Source: Gemmatimonadota bacterium
Lineage (GTDB): Bacteria > Gemmatimonadota > Gemmatimonadetes > Gemmatimonadales > GWC2-71-9
Length of the DNA stretch: 64,000 nt
NCBI GenBank assembly: GCA_003222085.1
Contig: QHUK01000006.1
Coordinates: forward strand, 24,248-88,247
Direction: 5' to 3'
The position numbers were made by a program, and so were the translations under genes. The notes beneath the pieces are model-generated. The model ran no database searches. It saw only the letters and a program-made list of their open reading frames with translations, and had not been told where the DNA came from. Shown here piece by piece: positions 7,541 through 15,870 of the stretch (positions are counted from its first letter, which is position 1; every line of letters starts with the position of its first letter).

Positions 7541-9837
7541 CGGGGCCAGCGCCGGGCACCCCGGGCCTGCGCCCGGGGTCAGAGCGACCACTGACCCCGC
7601 GCGCGAGCGCGCGGATCGCTGCTCGCTATGCCGAGGTCGTCCTCCCCGTCCCTGTCCCGCGCACGTATACGTATGAGATCCCGGCGGAGCTCGGGGCCCG
7701 CGTCGTGCCCGGCGCCCGGGTCATCGTGCCGGTTCAGCGACGGCAGGTGGTGGGAATAGTTGCGGCGGTCGACGCGCCTGCACCCGCGGTGGTGGCGAAG
7801 CCGATGGTGGCCGCGCCCGACGCGGAACCGGCGATCACGCCACCGCTGTTGGCGCTCGGCGTCTGGATCAGCCGCTACTACGGCGTCCCCCTGGGGCTCG
7901 CGCTGCGGGCGCTGCTCCCGGGGGCGCTGTGGAGCGTGCGCCGGCCGGCGGGGCCTGCCGAGCAGGTGGAGCGCGTGCTCGCGCTGACCACGGCGCTGCC
8001 GTCGCTGCTCGAGCGCGAGCGGGCGTTCAAACGCGCGCCCAAGCGTCGCGTGGCGTACGAGGCCCTGGAGGCGATCGGCGGCTCGGCGCCGGTCCGCCAC
8101 CTGATCGCCCGGCTCGGGCTGTCTCCCGCCGCGCTGGACGGGCTCGTGACCCAGGGTGTGGCCCGCTACACCGACGTACCGCGCGCCCGGGATCCGTTCG
8201 CCGGCCTGTCGTCCCCACCACCCCCCGACCTCACGGCCGACCAGCGCCGCGTCGTGGCCGGGATCCTGGGGACGGCGGCCGAGACGCCCTCCCTGATCCA
8301 GGGCGTCACGGGCTCCGGAAAAACGCTCGTCTATCTCGACGTGCTTCGTAGCGTCGTAGCGACGGGTACCGGTGCCATCCTGCTCGTCCCCGAGATCGCG
8401 CTCACGCCTCAAACGGTCGCGCGGGTGCGCGGCGTGTTCGGCGACCAGGTGGCGGTGTTGCACTCGGGGCTGTCGGACGGCGAGCGCGCCGACGCGTGGC
8501 GGGCGCTGCGGCGCGGCGAGCGACGCCTGGCCGTCGGGCCCCGCTCGGCGGTGTTCGCTCCCGTCCAGCGGCTCGGGGCGATCGTGGTGGACGAAGAGCA
8601 CGAGCCGAGCTACAAGCAAGGGACGGCGCCGCGCTACCATGCCCGCGACGTGGCCATCGAGCGCGCGCGACTCGAGGGAGCGCGGGTGATTCTGGGCAGC
8701 GCCACGCCCTCCCTCGAGACGCTGCACCTCGCCGCCACGGGGAAGGTGGTGCGTTTCGAGCTGCCCGACCGGATCGGCGCGCGACCGCTGCCACCGGTCG
8801 CGGTGATCGACCTGCGCAGCGCCGAGCGGGTACCCGACGCCCGCGGGGTACCATGGACCGTGGCGCTCGACGAGGCCGTGCGCGGCGCCCTCGGACGGGG
8901 CGAGCAGGTGATCCTCCTCTTGAACAGACGCGGCTTCGCGACGTACCTGCAATGTCCCGCCTGCGGCGATGTGCGCACCTGCCCCCGCTGCGCCATCGCC
9001 CTCACGGTGCATCAGACACCAGCTGCGCTGCGGTGCCACTACTGCGGTCACGAGGAGGTTGTTCCCACCGTCTGCCGGCTGTGCGGCCAGGAGACGCAGC
9101 GGATGCGGGGCCTGGGGACCCAACAGCTCGAGCATTTCGTCGGTCTCCGATTCCCCGAGGCGCGGATCGCCCGCATGGATCTGGACACGACGAGCACGAA
9201 GTGGGCGCACCATCGGGTGCTCGAGCGCATGGAGCAGGGAACGATCGACATCCTGCTCGGGACGCAGATGATCGCGAAGGGGTTGGATTTTCCCAACGTG
9301 ACCGTGGTCGGGGTCGTCGACGCGGACACCGGGCTCCATCTCCCCGACTTTCGCGCGGCCGAGCGGACCTTCCAGCTCGTGGCGCAGGTGGCCGGCCGGG
9401 CCGGGCGCGGGCCGAGCGGAGGCCGCGTCTACGTCCAAACCCGGGCGCCCGATCATCATGCCATCCGCGCGGCGGCGGTCCACTCGGTGGCGCAGTTCGC
9501 GGCGGCGGAGCTGCCGCTGCGGGCCCCGCCCCATCCGGCGTACCCGCCGTACGTCGGGCTGGCGCGGTTCGTGGCCTCACACGAGGACGCCGGTCGGGCC
9601 CAGCGGGCGGCCGAGCGGGTGGCGGCATGGCTCGTCCGGGCCAATACCGAGCGGCTGAGCGGCGCGCTGAGCGTGCTCGGACCGGCGCCCTGCCCGATCG
9701 AGCGGATCAAGGGACGCTGGCGCTGGCATGTGCTGGTGAAGGCGGCAGAGCCACGTGCGATCGGTCGGGTCGTGCGCGCGCTGGGCGCGCGGGCGCGGGG
9801 CGTGGTCGTGGACCGCGATCCCGTGTCGCTTCTGTAA
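7537..9837 (+). CDS. priA: Primosomal protein N' (PriA helicase)
   Basis: The product (766 aa) restarts stalled replication forks. After an unusual Pro/Arg-rich N-terminal ~30 residues comes the 3'-DNA-binding domain, then a helicase core with Walker A GVTGSGKT (256-263), DEEH (about 352-355), GSATPS, LLNRRG and the zinc-binding cysteines (CPACGDVRTCPRC and later CHYCG, CRLCG), GTQMIAKGLDFPNVT and QVAGRAGR. Translation starts at ATG 7537 in an ATGA overlap with the epimerase gene. No start codon lies between the extension and conserved sequence, so the palindrome-encoded extension appears to be translated. Confidence 0.95.
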   Translation: MTGPAPGTPGLRPGSERPLTPRASARIAARYAEVVLPVPVPRTYTYEIPAELGARVVPGARVIVPVQRRQVVGIVAAVDAPAPAVVAKPMVAAPDAEPAITPPLLALGVWISRYYGVPLGLALRALLPGALWSVRRPAGPAEQVERVLALTTALPSLLERERAFKRAPKRRVAYEALEAIGGSAPVRHLIARLGLSPAALDGLVTQGVARYTDVPRARDPFAGLSSPPPPDLTADQRRVVAGILGTAAETPSLIQGVTGSGKTLVYLDVLRSVVATGTGAILLVPEIALTPQTVARVRGVFGDQVAVLHSGLSDGERADAWRALRRGERRLAVGPRSAVFAPVQRLGAIVVDEEHEPSYKQGTAPRYHARDVAIERARLEGARVILGSATPSLETLHLAATGKVVRFELPDRIGARPLPPVAVIDLRSAERVPDARGVPWTVALDEAVRGALGRGEQVILLLNRRGFATYLQCPACGDVRTCPRCAIALTVHQTPAALRCHYCGHEEVVPTVCRLCGQETQRMRGLGTQQLEHFVGLRFPEARIARMDLDTTSTKWAHHRVLERMEQGTIDILLGTQMIAKGLDFPNVTVVGVVDADTGLHLPDFRAAERTFQLVAQVAGRAGRGPSGGRVYVQTRAPDHHAIRAAAVHSVAQFAAAELPLRAPPHPAYPPYVGLARFVASHEDAGRAQRAAERVAAWLVRANTERLSGALSVLGPAPCPIERIKGRWRWHVLVKAAEPRAIGRVVRALGARARGVVVDRDPVSLL
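7560..7599. repeat. Palindromic element inside the priA 5' coding region
   Basis: CCCCGGGC-CTGC-GCCCGGGG (7560-7579) overlaps a second hairpin GGGGTCAG...CTGACCCC (7576-7599), followed by GCGCGC-GAGC-GCGCGC. It encodes residues of the PriA N-terminal extension that have no family counterpart, and may also sequester the start region of the mRNA. Confidence 0.7.
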
Positions 9838-9860
9838 TTCCGCATTAGTTTTCCTTCCCT

Positions 9861-10988
9861 GTGACAACCCGTCCGCGGTTCCAGTATCACCCGCCCGACT
9901 TCGACGCGCCCCCGCTCACGGGAGCGCCCGACGCACGCTTCGAGCCCGCGCCCGCCGACGGGGTCCTGCCCGACGGCTTCTTTTCGACCACCAACCTGCC
10001 CACCTACGTCAAAGCCGGCGGCACATGGTCTCGCCCGCGCCTGCCACGCATGGATTGCGTGATCGTGCGCCAATCCGCTCGTGATCTGGTGACCACGGAG
10101 CCGCGCAGAGTGCGGAAAGGGCAGGCGGTGGCGGTGGGCACCGAAGAGGACGGCAGCCAGGGCATCTTTGTGCACGCCGAAGGGTTTCTCGGCGGCAGTC
10201 ACAGCGCCAACGAGTTCGGCTTCATGCAGACGGAAGTGTCGCGGGAGCGGCCGGTGGATTACGCGGTGCTGGCGCAGCTCCTGGGCGAGGAAAAGCAGCG
10301 CGGCGGGAAGATCGTCTGGGTGGTGGGTCCGGCGCTCGTCCACGCGCGGGCGCGCGAAGACATGATCTGGTTCATCAAGAACGGCTACGTGCAAACGCTC
10401 CTCGGGGGGAACGCCGTCGCGGTGCACGATCTCGAGGCTGCGATCTTCGGCACGACCCTCGGCATGACGAGCTCGGGGCAGGGCGTCGAAGGCGGTCATG
10501 CGCTGCACATGCGAGCCATCAACCAGATCCGGCGGGCCGGCGGGATCGCGGCGGCGGTGCGGCAGGGCCTCGTGACCGCGGGGATCATGCACGCCCTGGT
10601 CGTGCACGGAGTGCCGTTCGTGCTGGCGGGCTCGATCCGCGACGACGGGCCGCTTCCGGAAGTGCTCTCCGATACGCTCGCCGCCCAAGACGCGATGCGC
10701 GAGTTCACGGCGCAGGCGACCTTCGCCGTCTTCGTCGCCACGGCGCTGCACGCGATCGCGGTCGGGAACATGCTCCCGGCCTTCGTGGACGCGCGCTCGC
10801 CCGACGACCTGCGGCCGCTGACCACGATCTGCGTCGATCAGACGGAGTTCGTGGTGAACAAGCTGCGCGACCGGGGCACGCACCAGGCGTACGGCGTGGT
10901 GACGAATGCCCAGGACTTCATGCACGTGCTGCGGTTTTACGTGGAGCGATGGGAGCAGGCGCAGGCGCCGGCGACCGTCCTCCGCTAG
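9861..10988 (+). CDS. LOR/SDH-domain protein (TIGR00300-type, ornithine cyclodeaminase-like)
   Basis: The product (375 aa) matches, from memory, the conserved C-terminal half of TIGR00300 proteins, which include archaeal ornithine cyclodeaminases and the C-terminal domain of cyanobacterial AgrE/ArgZ. Recognisable parts are WVVGPALVHARAREDMIW, NGYVQTLLGGNAVAVHD, EGGHALHMRAINQIRRAGG, PFVLAGSIRDDGPLPEV and ATALHAIAVGNMLPA. A nucleotide-binding deoxyhypusine-synthase-like fold is expected. Its N-terminal ~100 residues are less familiar. The nearby arginine decarboxylase supports a role in arginine/ornithine metabolism. Start is GTG 9861; no strong ribosome site precedes it. Confidence 0.65.
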   Translation: MTTRPRFQYHPPDFDAPPLTGAPDARFEPAPADGVLPDGFFSTTNLPTYVKAGGTWSRPRLPRMDCVIVRQSARDLVTTEPRRVRKGQAVAVGTEEDGSQGIFVHAEGFLGGSHSANEFGFMQTEVSRERPVDYAVLAQLLGEEKQRGGKIVWVVGPALVHARAREDMIWFIKNGYVQTLLGGNAVAVHDLEAAIFGTTLGMTSSGQGVEGGHALHMRAINQIRRAGGIAAAVRQGLVTAGIMHALVVHGVPFVLAGSIRDDGPLPEVLSDTLAAQDAMREFTAQATFAVFVATALHAIAVGNMLPAFVDARSPDDLRPLTTICVDQTEFVVNKLRDRGTHQAYGVVTNAQDFMHVLRFYVERWEQAQAPATVLR

Positions 10989-11344
10989 AGCCGGGCCGGG
11001 GGCCGGGGTGGGCGAAGCTCGCCGAGGCTGTCGCCCTCCGCGTGCCGCCCTCCGAGATCGAGACGATCTACCTGTTCGCGCCCTGGAAGCGCGAGGGTCG
11101 GGAGTGGGGCACGGCAGTGGTGGCCTGCCGGGGAACGGAGGGGAGCGACCGGTTGCGCGTGTACACGGCGCGCTACATGCTGATCGTGCGTGGGAAGGAG
11201 CGGGGCCAGTCCCGCATCGAGGTCGAGGAGACCGCGCTGTCGCCCGCGGACGTCATCGCCCGCGTCATGCAGGCGGCCGCGGAGCGAACCGGGGACCTGG
11301 AGCCGCCCGTGGCGGTGGGACCGGCGGTGTGGTATGAAGGTTGA
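10949..11344 (+). CDS. Hypothetical protein between LOR/SDH and Fur
   Basis: The product is up to 131 aa and I do not recognise it. The folded part seems to begin near AKLAEAVALRVPPSEIETIYLFAPW and continues with alternating strands (WGTAVVACRG, DRLRVYTARYMLIVRGKERGQSRIEVEE) and a helix. The ATG at 10949 lies 40 bp inside the previous gene; an in-frame GTG at 11042 would give a 100-aa product. It overlaps the Fur start by 11 bp, so it is probably co-translated with that regulator. There is no signal peptide or membrane segment. Confidence 0.6.
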   Translation: MGAGAGAGDRPPLEPGRGPGWAKLAEAVALRVPPSEIETIYLFAPWKREGREWGTAVVACRGTEGSDRLRVYTARYMLIVRGKERGQSRIEVEETALSPADVIARVMQAAAERTGDLEPPVAVGPAVWYEG

Positions 11345-11795
11345 CGGCGCGAAGTTGCTCGAGGAGTTCCGCCGCCATCTGGCGGAGCACAACCTGCCGG
11401 CGACGCAACAGCGCCTGGCGGTGGCCGAGGCCGTGTTCTTCGCCGGCGAGCACCTCTCGGCGGAGGAGGTGGGCCGGCGCGTGGCGACGCGAGTCGCGGT
11501 CGGCACGGCCACGATCTATCGGACGCTCGACCTCCTGGTCCGCGCCGGCCTGGCGAAGGAACACGACTTCGGCGAGGGGTTCAAGCGGTACGAGCCGTTC
11601 GCGGCCGGCCAGGCGCACGAGCATTGTATCTGCTCGGCGTGCGGCCAGGTGACGGAGTTCGCGAACGACCGGCTCGAGCGGATGATCGCCCTGCTGGCGG
11701 AGGAGGTGGAGTTCCGGCCCCACCACCACCGCCTGGAGATCTATGGATTGTGCCGCACCTGTCAGCAGGCGAACCCTTTAGCGCGCACGAGGTGA
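11334..11795 (+). CDS. Fur-family transcriptional regulator
   Basis: The product (153 aa) is a Fur/PerR/Zur-type metal-responsive repressor. A winged helix spans about 10-85 ([35 protein letters not shown]). The dimerisation domain has the structural zinc cysteines CSAC and CRTC and the metal-binding EHCIC and [11 protein letters not shown] histidines. The metal specificity cannot be decided by eye. It starts 11 bp inside the upstream gene and is followed after 4 bp by the arginine decarboxylase, so it may sense metal or redox state for this operon or act globally. Confidence 0.9.
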   Translation: MKVDGAKLLEEFRRHLAEHNLPATQQRLAVAEAVFFAGEHLSAEEVGRRVATRVAVGTATIYRTLDLLVRAGLAKEHDFGEGFKRYEPFAAGQAHEHCICSACGQVTEFANDRLERMIALLAEEVEFRPHHHRLEIYGLCRTCQQANPLARTR

Positions 11796-11799
11796 CGGG

Positions 11800-12360
11800 T
11801 TGATCGAATCACGAATGTTCGTGCCCACCAAGGCCTTTCTCACCAAGGGCGTTGGTCGGCACAAGGAAAAACTCACCAGCTTCGAGATGGCGCTGCGGGA
11901 CGCGCATCTCGCCAACTTCAACCTCGTGCGGGTGAGCTCGATCTTCCCGCCCCACTGCGAGCTGGTGGACCGCGAGGAAGGTCTCTCGCTCATGAAACCC
12001 GGGCAGGTCGTCTTCGCGGTCATCGCCGAGTCGGCGACCAACGAGCCGAGCCGCCTCGTCGCCGCGTCCATCGGCGTCGCCATGCCGGCGGATACGACCC
12101 ACCACGGCTACATCTCCGAGCACCACAGCTATGGGCAGAACGAGGTCACCTCGGGAGAATACGCGGAAGACCTCGCGGCCTCGATGCTCGCCACCGTGCT
12201 CGGCGTTCCGTTCGATTCGGACAAGGCGTGGGACGAGCGGCGCGAGCAGTGGCTCTTGTCGGGGGAGATCGTGCGCACGATGAACATCACCTCGACCGCC
12301 GAGTGCGGAGACGACGGCCGCTGGACGACCGTGGTCTCGGCGGTCTGCTTCTGCGGGTGA
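11800..12360 (+). CDS. pdaD: Pyruvoyl-dependent arginine decarboxylase
   Basis: The product (186 aa) decarboxylates arginine to agmatine, the first step of a polyamine route. The self-cleavage motif VSSIFPP is at 45-51; by analogy to the Methanocaldococcus enzyme, cleavage before the second Ser (47) would create the pyruvoyl cofactor. Further family blocks are [30 protein letters not shown] and [16 protein letters not shown] start at 11800 has a GAGG 7 bp upstream; ATG 11815 is an alternative. It follows fur by 4 bp and its stop overlaps the GTG of ccdA. Confidence 0.93.
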   Translation: MIESRMFVPTKAFLTKGVGRHKEKLTSFEMALRDAHLANFNLVRVSSIFPPHCELVDREEGLSLMKPGQVVFAVIAESATNEPSRLVAASIGVAMPADTTHHGYISEHHSYGQNEVTSGEYAEDLAASMLATVLGVPFDSDKAWDERREQWLLSGEIVRTMNITSTAECGDDGRWTTVVSAVCFCG

Positions 12361-13073
12361 CGCCCTCCTTCGCCCTCGCCTTTCTCGCCGGCCTGCTCAG
12401 CTTTCTCTCCCCCTGCGTCCTGCCGCTCGTCCCGAGCTACGTCGGGTTCCTGACCGGCCTCACGCTCGAGGAGCTCGAGATCCGGCGTGGCACCGCTCTG
12501 GTGCACGCGCTGTGGTTCGTCGCCGGGTTCTCGCTGGTGTTCGTGGCGCTGGGCGCCACCGCATCCGCATTGGGGGTCTGGCTGGTGCAGTCGCAAGTAT
12601 GGATCGGGCGCGGCGGCGGCGTCCTCGTGATCCTGTTCGGCCTGTATCTGCTTGGCCTGCTCCGCCCGGGGTTCCTGATGCGAGAGCGCAGAGTCCAGCT
12701 CGCCCGCAAGCCCGTGGGCTACGTGGGGTCCGCGGTGGTGGGGGTGACGTTCGGGGCGGCGTGGACCCCCTGCATCGGACCGATCCTCGGAGCCATTCTG
12801 ACCCTGGCCGCCGCCCAGGCGAGCGTGGGGCACGGGGCAGCACTGCTGACCGCTTACTCCATCGGGCTCGCCGTGCCCTTCCTCCTCACCGCCCTCGCGC
12901 TCGACCGGTTTCTGGTCTGGTTCCAGCGATTCCGGCCGTATCTCGTTTGGGTCGAGCGGGTCGCGGGCATTCTGCTGTTCGTACTCGGCTTGCTCCTCGT
13001 GACGGACCGCTTCACCCTGCTCGCGAGCTGGCTGCAAGGGCTGACGCCCGAGTTCCTGAAGCGCCGGCTGTAA
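12357..13073 (+). CDS. ccdA: Cytochrome c biogenesis protein CcdA family
   Basis: The product (238 aa) is a six-helix inner-membrane protein that carries electrons across the membrane to periplasmic thioredoxins. The paired cysteines stand in [12 protein letters not shown] and [12 protein letters not shown], matching the internal repeat of the family. It begins with GTG in a GTGA overlap with the arginine decarboxylase gene. No thioredoxin partner is adjacent, so whether it serves cytochrome c maturation or another disulfide reduction pathway is unknown. Confidence 0.92.
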   Translation: MTPSFALAFLAGLLSFLSPCVLPLVPSYVGFLTGLTLEELEIRRGTALVHALWFVAGFSLVFVALGATASALGVWLVQSQVWIGRGGGVLVILFGLYLLGLLRPGFLMRERRVQLARKPVGYVGSAVVGVTFGAAWTPCIGPILGAILTLAAAQASVGHGAALLTAYSIGLAVPFLLTALALDRFLVWFQRFRPYLVWVERVAGILLFVLGLLLVTDRFTLLASWLQGLTPEFLKRRL

Positions 13074-13119
13074 TCCTAAAGGACGCGCCGAGTGTGCTTT
13101 AGCACCGTGCCTTCCCGGG

Positions 13120-13137
13120 CCCAGGCGTCAGCCTGGG
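13120..13137. terminator. Hairpin downstream of ccdA
   Basis: CCCAGGC-GTCA-GCCTGGG forms a 7-bp stem, extended by TTCCC/GGGAA, but no T-tract follows, so termination is tentative. A smaller CTAAAG/CTTTAG pairing lies upstream (13078-13101). Confidence 0.4.
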
Positions 13138-13195
13138 AACTTGAGGGGCCGCCTTCCTATATTATGTGCCGGCAAAACTCCATGAGAGGGACTAC

Positions 13196-13975
13196 ATGAC
13201 AAGGCTAGCAAAGCAGGGATCGATTTTCGCCGCCCTGGCGGGCGTCGCGCTGTTCGCTTGTGTGCCAGGTGAGAAGACCGCGCAGAGCGCCGATTCGACG
13301 GCCCGCAACCTGACGCTCGCGCCGACCGAATCGACGGCGGCCCTGAAGGACGTGCCGGCACCGGCGACCGAGGCCGCGAAGCCGGCGCCCGAGAAGAAGG
13401 CGCCCGTGAAGAAACCGGTCCCGCCGAAGCCGGCCGCCCCGGCTCCGCTGACGCTGGCGGCGGGGACCCGCGTCCCGGCGACGGCGGTCGACACGATCAG
13501 CACGCGCACGGCGAAGGCGGGTGATTCGTTCAGCGCGACGGTCAGCCAGGATGTGAAGGATGCGACCGGACGTGTCGTGATCCCGGCGGGGGCCACCGTG
13601 TCCGGGACGATCACGGCGGCCGAGCCGGCGCCGAACCCGAACTCCACCGGCAAGATCGACTTGTCGGTCACGAGCGTCAGCGTGCGTGGCAGGAGCTACT
13701 CGATCGATGCCTCGGTCGTGGCGATGGATACCGTCATGAAGGGCCGCGGGGTGACGAAGGCCGACGCCGCCAAGGTCGCCGGGGGCGCGGTGGCAGGCGC
13801 GATCGTCGGCAAGCTCCTCGGGAAGAACACAAAGGGCGCCGTGATTGGAGGCGCGGCCGGCGCAGCCGCAGGCGCGGCCGCGGCGCGCGCGTCGCGCGAT
13901 ATCGACGTGGTGATCCCCAAAGGGGCGGCGATCACCATCAAGCTGAACGCGCCGCTGACGGTGAAGACGGCCTAG
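13196..13975 (+). CDS. Lipoprotein with glycine-zipper C-terminal region
   Basis: The product (259 aa) begins with a lipoprotein signal (AGVALFAC, Cys at about 22), then a Pro/Lys/Ala-rich linker (about 60-85), then beta-strand-rich sequence with VIPAGATVSGTI, and an alanine/glycine-rich stretch (AVAGAIVGKLLGKNTKGAVIGGAAGAA is the core of it, roughly 195-225) like the glycine-zipper of SlyB/YMGG proteins. The ATG at 13196 has GAGAGGG 6 bp upstream. A role at the outer membrane is inferred; the function is unknown. It is single and convergent with ggt. Confidence 0.75.
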   Translation: MTRLAKQGSIFAALAGVALFACVPGEKTAQSADSTARNLTLAPTESTAALKDVPAPATEAAKPAPEKKAPVKKPVPPKPAAPAPLTLAAGTRVPATAVDTISTRTAKAGDSFSATVSQDVKDATGRVVIPAGATVSGTITAAEPAPNPNSTGKIDLSVTSVSVRGRSYSIDASVVAMDTVMKGRGVTKADAAKVAGGAVAGAIVGKLLGKNTKGAVIGGAAGAAAGAAAARASRDIDVVIPKGAAITIKLNAPLTVKTA

Positions 13976-13986
13976 GAAAGCGGATC

Positions 13987-15804
13987 TCAGTACCCTGCCG
14001 CGCCGCCGCCGCGCCGGGGATCGGCAACCCCGATCCAGCCGACGGCGGCGCGCCCGATGGCGTTCACCTCGGTCTTGTAGTTCCAGGCAGTCACCTTGTG
14101 GCCCATCGCCTCGAGCGAATCGATCGAAGCCTGCACGAACCCCTCGAGCTCGAGGTGCAGCGTGTCCGGGACCGCTTGATGGTGCAACCGTGGCGCCGCC
14201 ACGGCCGTCGGCAGCGGCATGTCCTGGTCGATGACGTTGCTCACCACCTGATAGACGGCCGTCGTGATGCGCGAGCCGCCGGGTGACCCCAACACCAGAA
14301 ACAGCCGGCCCGCCGGGTCGAGTACGATCGCCGGCGTCATTCCCGACAGCATCCGCTTCCCCGGCGCGATGGCGTTCGCCTCCCCCTGGACCAGGCCGAA
14401 CAGATTCGGCTTGCCGGGCGCCGTCATGAAGTCGTCCATCTCGTCGTTCAGCAGGAACCCGGCCCCCGTCACGGTCACCGCACTGCCGAAATCGTTGTTC
14501 AACGTCGTGGTGCAGGACACTGCGCTCCCGCCGGCGTCCACGATCGAGAAGTGCGTCGTCTCGGTCCCCTCCGAGTGCCCGCCCCCGGCCGGCGGCGAGG
14601 GCGTCGCGCGCTGGGGGTCGATGTCCGCTCGCAGCCTGGCCGCGTACGACTTGGAGAGCAGCCGCGAGAGCGGCATCTCCACGAAGTCCGGGTCGCCGAG
14701 ATACGCGTTGCGATCTGCGTACGCGCGGCGCATCGCCTCGGTCTGGAGGTGCATCAGCCGGGCGCTTCCGAACGGCGGGAGGGGCGCATACCCCTCCATC
14801 ACGTTGACGATCTCCGCGAGGGTGACCCCGCCCCCCGAGGGCGGCGGCATCGTGTAGATGGTGTAGCCGCGGTAGCCGATCGCGATCGGATCGCGCCACT
14901 TGACCCGATAGCGGGCGAGGTCGTCTCGGGTGATGAGCCCGCCGCCGCCGGCCATCTCCTGGACGATCAGCTCCGCGATGCTCCCGTGATAGAACACCTG
15001 TGAGCCGCTGTCGGCGATGAGCTGCAGGGTGCGCGCCAGGTCCGATTGCACGAACCGCGTCCCCGCCGGCGGCACTTCTCCGTTGACGAGGAACTGGGCT
15101 CGCGAGGCGGGAAACCGGGCGAGGCGCTCCGCCTCTCGGCCGATCTGGCGGCTGCGCACGCCGTCGAGCACGTGCCCGTCGCGCGCCAGAAGCACGGCGG
15201 GTGCGACCAATGCCTTCCACGGCAGGCGCCCGAACCGGCGGTGCGCTTCGAACAGCCCCGCGACGGTGCCCGGCACGCCGACCGAGAGCGGGCCGGTCAG
15301 GGACGACGCCAACACGTTCCCCGCCGAATCGACGTACATGGAGCGCGTGGCGCCGGAGGGCGCCGCCTCCCGAAAGTCGAGGGTGCGCACCGTGTCGTCG
15401 CGCGTCCGGATGACCATGAACCCGCCGCCCCCGATGTTCCCCGCCACGGGGTGTACGACGCTGAGGGCGAAGGCGACCGCCACCGCGGCGTCGACCGCGT
15501 TGCCGCCCCGGCGCAGGATGTCCACGCCGACGTCGCTCGCCAGCGGATGCGACGTCACCACCATGGCGTGCTCACCGGCGACGGACTTGACCCGCTGGGT
15601 GAGAGGCCAGTCGGCTGCAACGAGCGCGGGACCGGCTTCCCCCCCTCCGGCCGCCGGCTTTGCGGACGTGTCGACAACCGGGGGCGCGATGGCGGCTGGG
15701 ATAGCGGGAAGGACGCCGGGCGCAACGGGGATCGTCTCCGGCGTCTTGATGCCGCCGCTGCACGCCGCCAGCACCAGGAGGCCAAGACGGAGGGCTCTGC
15801 GCAT
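13987..15804 (-). CDS. ggt: Gamma-glutamyltransferase/glutathione hydrolase lipoprotein
   Basis: The product (605 aa) hydrolyses or transfers the gamma-glutamyl group of glutathione and similar peptides. A signal peptide with lipobox LAAC targets it to the envelope. Autoprocessing is expected before Thr416 of the TETTHFSIVD segment, giving large and small subunits; GSPGGSRI and NNDFGSAVT are further small-subunit motifs. Other blocks are GGNAVDAAVA and HPVAGNIGGGGFM. The ATG at 15804 starts the signal peptide; longer in-frame sequence upstream overlaps murQ and is a shadow. It is divergent from murQ across 66 bp that hold a long palindrome. Confidence 0.95.
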   Translation of the reverse strand: MRRALRLGLLVLAACSGGIKTPETIPVAPGVLPAIPAAIAPPVVDTSAKPAAGGGEAGPALVAADWPLTQRVKSVAGEHAMVVTSHPLASDVGVDILRRGGNAVDAAVAVAFALSVVHPVAGNIGGGGFMVIRTRDDTVRTLDFREAAPSGATRSMYVDSAGNVLASSLTGPLSVGVPGTVAGLFEAHRRFGRLPWKALVAPAVLLARDGHVLDGVRSRQIGREAERLARFPASRAQFLVNGEVPPAGTRFVQSDLARTLQLIADSGSQVFYHGSIAELIVQEMAGGGGLITRDDLARYRVKWRDPIAIGYRGYTIYTMPPPSGGGVTLAEIVNVMEGYAPLPPFGSARLMHLQTEAMRRAYADRNAYLGDPDFVEMPLSRLLSKSYAARLRADIDPQRATPSPPAGGGHSEGTETTHFSIVDAGGSAVSCTTTLNNDFGSAVTVTGAGFLLNDEMDDFMTAPGKPNLFGLVQGEANAIAPGKRMLSGMTPAIVLDPAGRLFLVLGSPGGSRITTAVYQVVSNVIDQDMPLPTAVAAPRLHHQAVPDTLHLELEGFVQASIDSLEAMGHKVTAWNYKTEVNAIGRAAVGWIGVADPRRGGGAAGY

Positions 15805-15816
15805 GCCGAATTGTGC

Positions 15817-15842
15817 ACGTTGACCCGAGTTCGGGTCAACGT
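15817..15842. promoter_or_regulatory. Perfect 12-bp inverted repeat between ggt and murQ
   Basis: ACGTTGACCCGA (15817-15828), a 2-bp centre, then TCGGGTCAACGT (15831-15842). It sits in the 66-bp divergent intergenic region of ggt and the murQ-anmK-nagZ operon. It has the size and symmetry of a dimeric repressor operator and could coordinate both directions. Each arm also contains TTGAC, a -35-like word. Confidence 0.65.
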
Positions 15843-15870
15843 CTAACTTGGGGGCCATCCGACGGCCTTC

